NCBI GenBank assembly: GCA_023457435.1
Contig: JAEWLS010000036.1
Coordinates: forward strand, 1-64,000
Reading direction: 5' to 3'
DNA from: Pseudomonadota bacterium
GTDB lineage: Bacteria > Pseudomonadota > Alphaproteobacteria > Rhizobiales > Rhizobiaceae
Length of the DNA: 64,000 nucleotides
The notes beneath the pieces were generated by a model. That model was not told where the DNA came from. It saw only the letters and a program-made list of their open reading frames with translations, and made no database searches. Each line of letters opens with the position of its first letter. Within the stretch, counting starts at the first letter, position 1. The translations under genes were made by a program, and so were the position numbers. This document shows positions 17,059 to 25,306 of the stretch, in pieces.

Positions 17059-19851
17059 TCAACTCGCCAGCGCTTCGACCGGCGGACAGGCGCAGACCAG
17101 ATTGCGGTCGCCGGCGACATTGTCGATGCGCGACACCGGCGGCCAGTACTTCACGCCGGAGGCCGGATCGCCGCCCGGCGAGGCCGCGACAAGGCGGGAG
17201 TAGGGGTGCGCCCACGCCTCTGCAAGCAGCTCGGATGCGGTGTGCGGGGCGTTGACAAGAGGATTGTCGTCGGCCGGCCATTCGCCGCAAGCCACCTTAT
17301 CCGCCTCGCGGGCAATCAGGATCATCGCATCGACGAAGCGGTCGAGCTCGCTCTTCGGCTCGCTCTCTGTGGGCTCCACCATCAGCGTTCCGGGCACCGG
17401 CCACGACATGGTCGGTGCATGGAAACCGTAATCGATGAGCCGCTTTGCGACATCCTCGACTGTAATGCCGGCGCGCTCCTTGAGTACACGGGTGTCGAGG
17501 ATGCATTCGTGTGCGACCCGGCCGTTGCGGCCCTTGTAGAGCACGGGGTAATGGGCTTCGAGGTGCTTGGCGACGTAGTTGGCGGAGAGGATCGCGCCTT
17601 CCGTCGCCTGCTTCAGTCCGGCCGCGCCCATCATGCGGATGTACATCCAGGTGATCGGCAGGATGGCGGCGGATCCGTATGGCGCGGCCGACACCGCGCC
17701 ATCCGAATCCCACTTGGCATGACCGGGCAGGAACGGCTGAAGATGCGCCTTGACGCCGATCGGCCCGATGCCGGGACCGCCGCCGCCATGGGGGATGCAA
17801 AACGTCTTGTGCAGGTTCATGTGGCAGACGTCGGCGCCGATGTCGCCGGGACGGGCGAGGCCGACCAGCGCGTTCAGATTGGCGCCGTCGAGATAGACCT
17901 GTCCGCCATGCGCGTGGACGATTTCGCAAATGTCGCGCACGCCTTCCTCGAACACGCCGTGTGTAGACGGATAGGTGATCATCAGTGCCGCGATCCGGGT
18001 CGAGAACTGCTCGGCCCTCGCCCTGAGATCGTCGATGTCGATATCGCCGGCCTCCGTGCATTTCACCACCACGACGCCCATCCCCGCCATCGCGGCCGAT
18101 GCTGGATTCGTGCCGTGCGCGGAGGAGGGGATAAGGCAGACGTCGCGTCCAGTGTCGCCACGCGACAGATGCCAGCGGCGGATCGCGAGGAGGCCTGCAT
18201 ACTCTCCCTGGCTGCCCGCGTTTGGCTGAAGTGAGACCGCGTCGAATCCGGTGATCTCGGCGAGCCAGGCCTCGAGTTGATCGGTCATCGTCTTGTAGCC
18301 CTTCGCGTGCGCGGCAGGCGCGAACGGGTGCAAGTTGGCGACCGACGGCCAACTCACCGGCGCCATTTCGGCGGCGGCGTTCAGCTTCATCGTACATGAT
18401 CCGAGCGGGATCATCGCGCGGTCGAGGGCCAGGTCCTTGTCGGCCAGGCGGCGCAGCAGCCGCATCATGTCGGTCTCCGAGCGGTGATCGTGGAACACCG
18501 GCTGAGTAAGGAAACCACTCGGCTCGCGCCGGCCGGGGAGGGTACGCGCGGTTGCGGCAAGGGATGTCGCACCGAACAGCGCGGAGAGTCCGGCGAGATC
18601 GGCCTCGGTCGAGGTCTCGTCGAAGCAGATCGAGATACGGTCCTTGTCGACGATGCGAACGAGACGGCCTGATTTCTCGGCTGCCGCCGCGATCGACGCG
18701 GCCTTGCCGGCCATTCGCACGGTGACGGCATCGAACCGCCGCTTGCCGTCGACTTCGATGCCGGCGGCCGTCAGCGTGGCGGCAAGGCGTGCGGCGAACA
18801 TGTGAATGCGGTCGGCGATGGCCGTTAGTCCGTCGGGCCCATGCCAGATGGCGTATGCGGTTGCCATGTTGGCGAGTAGCGCCTGCGCCGTGCAGATGTT
18901 CGACGTCGCCTTGTCGCGGCGTATGTGCTGCTCGCGGGTCTGAAGCGCGAGGCGGTAACCCGGGCGGCCGTGAGCGTCGACCGACTGGCCGACGAGCCGG
19001 CCGGGCATCAGGCGAGTCAGCTTGTCCGACACCGCGCAATAGGCCGCGTGAGGGCCGCCAAAGCCCATCGGCACACCGAACCGCTGCATGGAGCCGACCG
19101 CGATGTCGGCGCCAAGCCTCGCCGGCGGCTCGGTCAGCACCAGCCCGAGTGGGTCTGCGACGAAGATGACGATCGCGCCAGCTGACTTGGCGTCGGCGAT
19201 CGCCCGCGAATGGTCGCGATAGACCCCGAACGTATCAGGCCATGGCACGACGAGCGCTGCCGTTTCGCCATTCGCCTCACCATCCTCGACAACTATGCCG
19301 AGCGGCTCGCAGCGGGTCTTGATCACGTCCAGGACCTGGGGATGCAATGTGCCGGCAATGGCGATGCGGTCGCGCGCGTCCTTGTGGAAGCGGTGCGCGA
19401 TCCCGAGAGCCTCGGCGGCGGCCGTCGCCTCGTCGAGCAGCGAAGCCGAGGCGACGGGTAGGCCGGTCAGCTCCGAAACGAGGGTCTGGAAGTTGAACAG
19501 CATCTCCAGCCGGCCTTGGCTGATCTCGGCCTGGTACGGCGTATATGCAGTGTACCAGGCGGGATTTTCGAAGAGGTTCCGCTGGATAACCGGGGGTACG
19601 GCGACGCCGTGGTAGCCGGCACCGATGAAGCTCTTCAGCACCTTGTTCTCGCCCACCATCGACGACAGCTCAGCCAGCGCTTCCGCCTCGCTCGCGGCAT
19701 CCGGAAGGTCGAGGGGACGATTCAGCCGGATCGATGCGGGCACAGCCTGGCTGATCAGCGTCTCGACCGATGGGATCCCCAGCGGGGAGAGCATGGCGCG
19801 CTGATCCGCGGCGCGCGGGCCGATGTGGCGGGCGGAAAAGGGTACGGTCAT
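17059..19851 (-). CDS. gcvP: Glycine dehydrogenase (decarboxylating), P-protein
   Basis: The P-protein decarboxylates glycine and transfers the aminomethyl group to lipoyl-H-protein. It is the single-chain form, 930 residues, slightly short for the family. The N-terminus has ARHIGP, and the PLP lysine lies in HMNLHKTFCIPHGGGGPG, a near-universal motif. The gene begins ten bases after gcvH ends and closes the gcvTHP operon, which is controlled by the glycine riboswitch ahead of gcvT. It would receive glycine made by the sarcosine oxidase encoded 13 kb away. Confidence 0.97.
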   Translation of the reverse strand: MTVPFSARHIGPRAADQRAMLSPLGIPSVETLISQAVPASIRLNRPLDLPDAASEAEALAELSSMVGENKVLKSFIGAGYHGVAVPPVIQRNLFENPAWYTAYTPYQAEISQGRLEMLFNFQTLVSELTGLPVASASLLDEATAAAEALGIAHRFHKDARDRIAIAGTLHPQVLDVIKTRCEPLGIVVEDGEANGETAALVVPWPDTFGVYRDHSRAIADAKSAGAIVIFVADPLGLVLTEPPARLGADIAVGSMQRFGVPMGFGGPHAAYCAVSDKLTRLMPGRLVGQSVDAHGRPGYRLALQTREQHIRRDKATSNICTAQALLANMATAYAIWHGPDGLTAIADRIHMFAARLAATLTAAGIEVDGKRRFDAVTVRMAGKAASIAAAAEKSGRLVRIVDKDRISICFDETSTEADLAGLSALFGATSLAATARTLPGRREPSGFLTQPVFHDHRSETDMMRLLRRLADKDLALDRAMIPLGSCTMKLNAAAEMAPVSWPSVANLHPFAPAAHAKGYKTMTDQLEAWLAEITGFDAVSLQPNAGSQGEYAGLLAIRRWHLSRGDTGRDVCLIPSSAHGTNPASAAMAGMGVVVVKCTEAGDIDIDDLRARAEQFSTRIAALMITYPSTHGVFEEGVRDICEIVHAHGGQVYLDGANLNALVGLARPGDIGADVCHMNLHKTFCIPHGGGGPGIGPIGVKAHLQPFLPGHAKWDSDGAVSAAPYGSAAILPITWMYIRMMGAAGLKQATEGAILSANYVAKHLEAHYPVLYKGRNGRVAHECILDTRVLKERAGITVEDVAKRLIDYGFHAPTMSWPVPGTLMVEPTESEPKSELDRFVDAMILIAREADKVACGEWPADDNPLVNAPHTASELLAEAWAHPYSRLVAASPGGDPASGVKYWPPVSRIDNVAGDRNLVCACPPVEALAS

Positions 19852-19860
19852 GGAAATGCC

Positions 19861-20229
19861 TCAGCCGATCAGCTTCTTGTAGCCGGCCTCGTCCATGAGA
19901 CCTTCGAGCTGCGAAGCGTCAGCGAGCTTCATCTTCCAAAGCCAGCCGTCGCCGGTAGCGGCAGAGTTCACAAGCGCAGGATCTCCCGAGAGGGCGTCGT
20001 TGACCGCGACGATCTCGCCGTCGACCGGCGCGTACACGTCCGAAGCCGCCTTGACCGACTCGACCACCACCGCCGCATCGCCCTTCGAGAGCGTCTTGCC
20101 GGTCGTTGGCAGCTCGACGAAGACCAGGTCGCCCAGCTGTTCCTGCGCGTAGTCGGTGATGCCGACCGTGGCGATATCGCCATCCACACTGATCCACTCG
20201 TGGTCCGAAGTGTAATAGATCGTCGGCAT
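19861..20229 (-). CDS. gcvH: Glycine cleavage system H protein
   Basis: The H-protein shuttles the aminomethyl intermediate on its lipoyl arm. It is 122 residues with the lipoylation lysine in VVVESVKAASDVYAP and the usual YTSDHEW start. ATG 20229 is preferred over an in-frame ATG at 20238: AAAGGA lies eight bases before the first and directly against the second, where it also forms the gcvT stop region. The gap to gcvT is five bases. Confidence 0.96.
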   Translation of the reverse strand: MPTIYYTSDHEWISVDGDIATVGITDYAQEQLGDLVFVELPTTGKTLSKGDAAVVVESVKAASDVYAPVDGEIVAVNDALSGDPALVNSAATGDGWLWKMKLADASQLEGLMDEAGYKKLIG

Positions 20230-20234
20230 GCGGC

Positions 20235-21338
20235 TCATCCTTTGCGGTAGCGGTGAGGCGTGAAGGGAAGGGCAGTGAGTTCGACTGGCACGCGGTTGCC
20301 GCGCACGTCGGCAAGCAGGCGGTTGCCGGGTCTGGCGAGGTCGGCGCGGACATAGCCCATGGCCACAGGGTGATTGACCGAGGGTCCGAAGCCGCCGGAG
20401 GTCACGCGGCCCGCCGGAGCGCCGGCCTCGTCGAACAATTCGGCACCGCCTCGAACCGGCTGGCGTCCCTCGGGTCTCATGCCGACACGCTTTTCCGCAG
20501 GGCCGGCTGTGACAATCTTGGCAAGAGCCTGCGCGCCGATGAAGCGCCCGGCTTCGCGAAGGGCTCTGGGGATCGCCCACATTAGCGACGCGGACATCGG
20601 GTCGGTCGCCGGCGTGATGTCGTTGCCGTGCAGGCAGAGGCCTGCTTCCAGCCTCAAGGAGTCCCGTGCGGCAAGGCCGACCCAGGCAAGCCGCTCGTCG
20701 GCAAGAAGGCCCTGCACAAAGCTCTGTGCCTCGTCGGGCGGCATTGCCACCTCGAAGCCGTCCTCGCCAGTGTAGCCGGAGCGACTGGCGAACCAGCCCG
20801 GCCTCGGCTCCATCCCTTGCATGAACGTCAGATGCGAAAGGTCGAGCCCGGCATTCTTCAGGATACTCTCGGCATCCGGCCCCTGGACCGCGAGGAAGAC
20901 GCGGTCGAGCGGATTGACAAGGCAGTCGTAGTCACGCGCGACGGATCGGAGGTGCTTTTCGTCGGCGGCGGCGTTGCCCGCATTGGCAACGACGATAAAC
21001 GCGTCCGAGCCCATACGCGTGACGATGAGATCGTCAAGGATGCCGGCCTGCTCGTCGAGGAAGAAGGTCAGCTTGGATTGGCTCCTCTCGAGTGCCGCGG
21101 CATCGAACGGACAGGCGCGCGAAAGCATGTCTGCCGCCCCGGCGCCGCCGACGCGGAACAGCTTCATATGCGAGATGTCAAAGAGCCCGGCCGTCTCCCT
21201 CGTGTGAAGGTGTTCTTTCATCACGCCGAGTGGGTAGGTAAGCGGCATGTGCCAGCCGGCGAACGCGCCAAACTTGGCGCCCGCCGCAACATGCAGGTCT
21301 TCCAGTGGTAATCGCTTGAGTTCGCCCGAGTTCGTCAA
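20235..21338 (-). CDS. gcvT: Aminomethyltransferase, glycine cleavage T protein
   Basis: GcvT releases ammonia from aminomethyl-H-protein and forms 5,10-methylene-tetrahydrofolate. The 367-residue protein begins LKRLPLEDLH after a few residues and shows YPLGVMKEHLHTRE, FDISHM and GYTGEDGFE, conserved folate-binding blocks. No ATG fits; the TTG at 21338 gives the family N-terminus with GGGGAAG just upstream. The frame stays open through the riboswitch, which is not coding. First gene of the riboswitch-controlled operon. Confidence 0.95.
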   Translation of the reverse strand: MTNSGELKRLPLEDLHVAAGAKFGAFAGWHMPLTYPLGVMKEHLHTRETAGLFDISHMKLFRVGGAGAADMLSRACPFDAAALERSQSKLTFFLDEQAGILDDLIVTRMGSDAFIVVANAGNAAADEKHLRSVARDYDCLVNPLDRVFLAVQGPDAESILKNAGLDLSHLTFMQGMEPRPGWFASRSGYTGEDGFEVAMPPDEAQSFVQGLLADERLAWVGLAARDSLRLEAGLCLHGNDITPATDPMSASLMWAIPRALREAGRFIGAQALAKIVTAGPAEKRVGMRPEGRQPVRGGAELFDEAGAPAGRVTSGGFGPSVNHPVAMGYVRADLARPGNRLLADVRGNRVPVELTALPFTPHRYRKG

Positions 21339-21362
21339 TCGCTTCCCCAGAGTCGCGCATCG

Positions 21363-21382
21363 ACGGCCGCTTGTGCGGCCGT
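21363..21382 (-). promoter_or_regulatory. Hairpin between glycine riboswitch and gcvT start
   Basis: A perfect 8-bp stem with a four-base loop (ACGGCCGC, TTGT, GCGGCCGT on the plus strand) sits right after the second aptamer and 25 bases before the TTG start of gcvT. There is no U-run after it in the transcript, so it is not a plain terminator. It is a candidate expression-platform element acting on translation. The stem is seen directly; its role is inference. Confidence 0.5.
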
Positions 21383-21387
21383 TCCGC

Positions 21388-21568
21388 GCCCCTCTGTCTG
21401 AAGCCTGAGAGACTCGGCCTCCCGGAATCCTGTCCGGAAGCCTTACACCTTCGGCGCGGAGGCTGCCCCCCGACTTTCCAGAGCGTCTTGGCCGGCAGCG
21501 GTTCTTTTGCCTGAGAGATTTCGGGCGATTTCCCCTTCGGCGGCAGCCTGAGCTGCTCTCTCCCGCGA
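21388..21568 (-). ncRNA. Tandem glycine riboswitch upstream of gcvTHP
   Basis: Read on the minus strand, the first aptamer (about 21474-21568) has GGGAGAGAGC, the CCGAAGGGG core, then ATCTCTCAGGCAAAAG and CTCTGG. The second aptamer (about 21388-21470) has GCCGAAGGTGTAAG, GTCTCTCAGGCTTCAG and ACAGAGGGG. Both carry the conserved glycine-aptamer cores, and the short linker between them is typical of the cooperative tandem class. It precedes gcvT by about 50 bases and should turn on the glycine cleavage operon when glycine is abundant. Class is recognised from established motif knowledge; exact edges are estimates. Confidence 0.93.
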
Positions 21569-21642
21569 ACCGGCAGGGCATTAGCGCCCTAGACGACTCG
21601 AAAGCTAGCCGAGCCGGACACCCGTGTCACCTGCTATGGCGT

Positions 21643-22068
21643 TCAGGCGCGTGCATCGGATGCAAGCCTCTGGATATCCCGCTCTAGTGCCTGCGCTATG
21701 GTCTGGAACTCCGCCTGCAACTGCTGGATGCGGCTAAGCCGGGTAGAGATCGACTCGACCAACTCGTCCCCGTCCTCTGCCGGACCCCGGCCGAGCCCAT
21801 CGATCAGCCATGCGAGATTGACGCTCAGGAGCCCTGCGAGCATCTGCAGCTTGTTTGCACGTGGTTGCGAGCGGTCGTTTTCCCAGGCCTGTACGGTTGC
21901 AGCGCGGACGCCGAGGCGTGAAGCGACCTGGGACACCGTCAGGCCAGCTGCGTCTCGGGCGCGTTGTAGCCGGCCGCCCATCGTGTCCTCGTCGCGTCGT
22001 CCGGAAAAAATGCTCGTCGTATCCAGCAAACCGTCGATCTCCTTATGCTGCCTGAACTCCAAGAGCAT
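21643..22068 (-). CDS. XRE-family helix-turn-helix regulator
   Basis: This small DNA-binding protein of about 141 residues has one central HTH_3 domain: LTVSQVASRLGVRAATVQAW followed by ENDRSQPRANKLQMLAGLL. A C-terminal helical tail with SRIQQLQAEFQTIAQALERD looks like a coiled coil. The start is uncertain: ATG 22068 is used, but ATG 22119 would add 17 residues and overlap the upstream oxidoreductase gene by 14 bases. Neither has a clear ribosome-binding site. It lies between the molybdoenzyme pair and the gcv promoter, so it could regulate either. Confidence 0.75.
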   Translation of the reverse strand: MLLEFRQHKEIDGLLDTTSIFSGRRDEDTMGGRLQRARDAAGLTVSQVASRLGVRAATVQAWENDRSQPRANKLQMLAGLLSVNLAWLIDGLGRGPAEDGDELVESISTRLSRIQQLQAEFQTIAQALERDIQRLASDARA

Positions 22069-22105
22069 AGGCGCTTCGACCGGTGATACAACCCTTGGGG
22101 TCAGC

Positions 22106-22894
22106 TCAAATGCCGGCATACCATTCGTAGCCGCGATCTTCCCAATAACCGCCTTGGCCGTCGCCATGCGGCGCCAGATCGTCGACGAGTTCGACGGCGT
22201 GAAGGTACTTGGCCATCTTGTAGCCAAGCTGGCGTTCGACACGCAGCCGCAGCGGGGCGCCGTTCTCGACCGGCACATCCGTGCCGTTCATGCCATAGGC
22301 CAGGATCGTCTGCGGATGGCGTGCATCGACCAGATCGATCGATTCGTAATACTTCACCTCGCCGGAGAGACCGCGCTCGATCGTGTCCATGCAGCGGAAT
22401 AGAACGAAGCGCGCACCTGGCTTTGCGCCTGCCTGGTCGAGGATATGGGCGAGCGGCACCCCCGTCCATTTGGCAATGCAGCTCCAGCCTTCGACACAAT
22501 CGTGGCGTGTGATCTGGGTGCGTACCGGCATGCCGCGAAGATCGTTCAGCGATAGCGACAGCGGCCGATCGACCAGCCCTCCGACTTCCAGCCGCCAGTC
22601 GGCGAAGTTGTTGGCCGCGAGGGCCTTGTAGTCGGCGTTTTCGGGTCGGGTTATGCCATTCGGGCGCATGGGCTGGCGAATGTCGGCTTCGGTGAATTCC
22701 TGCGCGAGCCGGGACCCGCCATTGAGAAAGCGGTGAACGCGGTAGAACAGACCGTTCGCGCTGTTCTCGATGAAATCACGAACCGGATGATTGCCGCTCA
22801 GCATGTCGTCGAAGGCGTCGCAGCCGGCGACCGAAGCGGTGGAAGCGACGGCAGCACCCGTTAGCAGGCGGCGGCGTGTCAGCAGGGCCGGCAT
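22106..22894 (-). CDS. Periplasmic molybdopterin-dependent oxidoreductase (sulfite oxidase fold)
   Basis: This 262-residue protein belongs to the sulfite oxidase/MsrP (YedY) fold. It starts with a Tat-type signal, TRRRLLTGAAV, followed by a lipobox-like VAGC, so it may be an exported lipoprotein. The molybdenum-ligating Cys is in HDCVEGWSC. Later blocks GVPLAHIL and PVENGAPLRLRVERQLGYK are typical of the domain. It begins one base after the stop of a membrane cytochrome b gene, which is its probable electron partner. Its substrate (sulfoxide, sulfite or other) is not evident, and the partner is not the usual YedZ/MsrQ type. Confidence 0.87.
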   Translation of the reverse strand: MPALLTRRRLLTGAAVASTASVAGCDAFDDMLSGNHPVRDFIENSANGLFYRVHRFLNGGSRLAQEFTEADIRQPMRPNGITRPENADYKALAANNFADWRLEVGGLVDRPLSLSLNDLRGMPVRTQITRHDCVEGWSCIAKWTGVPLAHILDQAGAKPGARFVLFRCMDTIERGLSGEVKYYESIDLVDARHPQTILAYGMNGTDVPVENGAPLRLRVERQLGYKMAKYLHAVELVDDLAPHGDGQGGYWEDRGYEWYAGI

Positions 22895-22895
22895 C

Positions 22896-23723
22896 TCAGT
22901 GCTCCTTGTCCGCGTCGACGCGGTACCAGCCGGTAATCATCGAGCGCAGTTCGTTGATCGGGCCAGCCGCAACCACCATCAGGATGTGGATGACGAAAAA
23001 CCCGAGGAGCAGCAGCATCACAACAAAGTGGATGGTGCGCGCCGTCTGCCGCCCGCCGAAAAGCTCGGGCAGCCATGGAGCCGCGGCATTGAAGCCGGGG
23101 GACATCGCCAGCCCAGTCGCGATCATCAGCGGCAGCAGGACGAAAAGCACGGCTGCGTAGGACAGCTTCTGCAGGGTGTTGTACTCGCGACGGTGGTGAA
23201 AGCGTAGACGAGCATGCGCCGCGATGTCGGCCGGCAGCGCCTTGAGGTCGGCAGGCCGCGGCACCAGGTCCCGCCGCAGGTGACCGCTGCCGATTGCGAA
23301 CACCAGCCAGCTTATAAACGTGAAGACGAGCAGCCAGGCGAAGAAGAAGTGAACGACACGGCCGCTGGCGAGGTCGTAGTAGGACGGGATCGTAAGCCAT
23401 TCGGGGAAAGCACGACTCTGCAGGATACCGGCGCCGTCGCGATAGAGACCCAGCCACTCGGTCGTTTCGAAGCGCGATCCGAAGACCTCGGTATAGCCGA
23501 TACGGCCCTTGTCGGTTCGCTCCGCACCGATCTCGAGAACCGCGTTCTCAAAACCGAAGCCCGACTGATCGCCGATGTACAGCGCCGGATGTGCGTTGAA
23601 GATTTGCAGGCCGGATGCGAGCAGGAAGAACAGACACACCGCCCAGGTCCAGTGGGTGATGCGCGTGGCCAGCGTCTGTTTGTAGACGAGACGCTTTGTC
23701 TGCGGCGCAGTTTCGGTCGACAT
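22896..23723 (-). CDS. Cytochrome b561-type membrane subunit (molybdoenzyme partner)
   Basis: This 275-residue integral membrane protein has four hydrophobic segments (about 23-43, 125-145, 185-205 and 230-255) and histidines placed as heme ligands, including RITHWTWAVCLFFLLASG, VVHFFFAWLLV and TIHFVVMLLLL. It resembles the Ni/Fe-hydrogenase, formate dehydrogenase or thiosulfate reductase cytochrome b family. A soluble loop of roughly 70 residues follows the first helix. It should pass electrons between the quinone pool and the exported molybdoenzyme encoded one base downstream. Confidence 0.85.
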   Translation of the reverse strand: MSTETAPQTKRLVYKQTLATRITHWTWAVCLFFLLASGLQIFNAHPALYIGDQSGFGFENAVLEIGAERTDKGRIGYTEVFGSRFETTEWLGLYRDGAGILQSRAFPEWLTIPSYYDLASGRVVHFFFAWLLVFTFISWLVFAIGSGHLRRDLVPRPADLKALPADIAAHARLRFHHRREYNTLQKLSYAAVLFVLLPLMIATGLAMSPGFNAAAPWLPELFGGRQTARTIHFVVMLLLLGFFVIHILMVVAAGPINELRSMITGWYRVDADKEH

Positions 23724-23791
23724 CGTCTCCGCTCCCGGTCGGTTACGGCACTAGGCACGTGCGCGCATTGCCGACAGTTTCGCGTGCGATG

Positions 23792-24244
23792 TCACTTTCG
23801 CGAGAGCGTGCGCCTGATTGCCTGGTCGAGCGCCGAGAGGAAGGCGGAGCGGTCCTTCGCCGAGAACGATGGGTTGTAGCCCTTGCTTTCTCCGGTCTCG
23901 CGCAAATGCTGTTTCAGGTCGCGCATTGCGACGGCCATGCCGATGCTTTCCGGCGTGAAAGGCCGCCCGGTCGGTCCGAGCACCGTCGCGCCGATGGCGA
24001 CGCACCGAGCCGCAAGCGGCACGTCGGCGGTGATGACGACATCCGCGGCGGTGGCGTTTTCGACGATCCAGTCGTCGGCGGCGTCGGCGCTCTTGGACAC
24101 GACTACGTTGCGGACCATAGGATCGCGCGACGGACGCAGTCCGCCATTGGACACAAAGGTGACAGGCAGGCCATGCCGCTCCGCTACCCTCACGACCTCT
24201 TCTTTGACCGGGCAGGCATCCGCATCGACGTAGATGTGCGTCAA
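23792..24244 (-). CDS. YaiI/YqxD family protein (DUF188)
   Basis: This 150-residue protein has the family opening THIYVDADACPVKEEVVRVA and the conserved VVITADVPLAARC, LGPTGRPFTPESI and RRTLSRK end. The family has a PIN-like fold and no established function. The start is a TTG at 24244 that overlaps the stop of the upstream methionine synthase in TTGA, indicating translational coupling. No ATG in the frame would keep the conserved first strand. Confidence 0.88.
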   Translation of the reverse strand: MTHIYVDADACPVKEEVVRVAERHGLPVTFVSNGGLRPSRDPMVRNVVVSKSADAADDWIVENATAADVVITADVPLAARCVAIGATVLGPTGRPFTPESIGMAVAMRDLKQHLRETGESKGYNPSFSAKDRSAFLSALDQAIRRTLSRK

Positions 24245-25263
24245 GCGTGTCGTTTCCGGGCGAGTTCCGCGCCCGCGCCTAGGGCGCGGAGCTTGCCGGA
24301 CGCGACATCGCGGGCAAGGGGCGCCATGCCGCAATTCGTGCAGGGCCGGATGCGCTCGGCGTCGGCATGCTTCAGCGCCTCGGCAATCACCGCCGCAACC
24401 TGTTCCGCCGTCTCAACCTCGTTCGACGCCACGTCGATTGCGCCGATCAGTAGCATTTTGTCCGGCAGCAGCGAGACGAGCGAGATCGGGACCTGCGAGG
24501 CGGCGCATTCCAGGGACACTTGATCGATCTTCGAGCCGTTGATGGCCGGGAAGATCGCCTCATATTGCCGCCATTCGGAGCCCAGCGTCTCCTTCCACCT
24601 GATATTGGCCTCGATGCCGTAGCCGTAGCAGATGTGCACTGCAGTGGTGCATTTCAGGCCGCGCGCGGCTCGCTCGAGTGCCGCGATACCCCATTCGCGC
24701 ACGTCGTCCATGAAGACGTTGAAGGCCGGCTCGTCGAACTGGATGACGTCGCAGCCCGCGGCCTCGAGCTCCAGCGCTTCCTCGTTGAGCACCTCGGCAA
24801 AGGCCATCGCCATGTCGGCGCGGCGGCCGTAGTGGCCGTCGGCGAGCGTGTCGCAAATCGTCATCGGGCCGGGCAGGGTCCACTTCAAATTCCACGTCGT
24901 GTGGGCACGGCAGAAAGCGGCTTCGTCGCGGTGCACCGGGCGCGAACGCGTCGGCTTGCCGGTGACGGTCGGCACGTCGACGACGTAACGGTTGTTGCGG
25001 ATCCCCATCTTGGTCTTCAGGTCCCAGTCGATGCCCTGCACCGACTCCAGGAATCCGTGGACGAAATGGGTGCGGAACTGCTCGCCGTCGGTCACGGTGG
25101 CGATGCCGGCGTCCTCCTGCTCCTTCAGCCAGATCAGCGCCGCGTCGCGCTTGGCCTCGTCGAGCGCCACGCCCTCCAGCTTCCATTTCGGCCAGAGCTT
25201 CTGGGTTTCGGCAAGCCAGCCCGGTTTGGGCAGGCTGCCGGCAATGGTCGGTTCGAAGAGCAC
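24241..25263 (-). CDS. Core MetE-type (folate-independent) methionine synthase family protein
   Basis: This 340-residue protein corresponds only to the catalytic half of cobalamin-independent methionine synthase. It lacks the N-terminal barrel that binds methyl-tetrahydrofolate polyglutamate. The zinc ligands are visible: His and Cys in VHICYG, and a C-terminal Cys in CTNCGMAPL. QFDEPAF is the conserved acidic block. Short MetE proteins of this sort are known to take methyl groups from donors other than methyl-folate; this one resembles the group called MesD, which needs the partner MesX (DUF1852), not seen here. The start is GTG 25263 with GGGAGG seven bases upstream. Confidence 0.8.
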   Translation of the reverse strand: MLFEPTIAGSLPKPGWLAETQKLWPKWKLEGVALDEAKRDAALIWLKEQEDAGIATVTDGEQFRTHFVHGFLESVQGIDWDLKTKMGIRNNRYVVDVPTVTGKPTRSRPVHRDEAAFCRAHTTWNLKWTLPGPMTICDTLADGHYGRRADMAMAFAEVLNEEALELEAAGCDVIQFDEPAFNVFMDDVREWGIAALERAARGLKCTTAVHICYGYGIEANIRWKETLGSEWRQYEAIFPAINGSKIDQVSLECAASQVPISLVSLLPDKMLLIGAIDVASNEVETAEQVAAVIAEALKHADAERIRPCTNCGMAPLARDVASGKLRALGAGAELARKRHA

Positions 25264-25306
25264 CCTTGTTCCTCCCGCTATCTTTCCGAGAGGTCTAGCA
25301 CCGTCC

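Noticed and set aside
15733..18234. 833-residue frame opposite parE and gcvP
   Set aside because: It is antisense to two clear genes, with Arg/Asp/Val-rich codon-mirror composition and no domain.
17297..19039. 580-residue same-strand frame inside gcvP
   Set aside because: Out-of-frame Arg/His-rich reading of gcvP; the P-protein motifs are only in the other frame.
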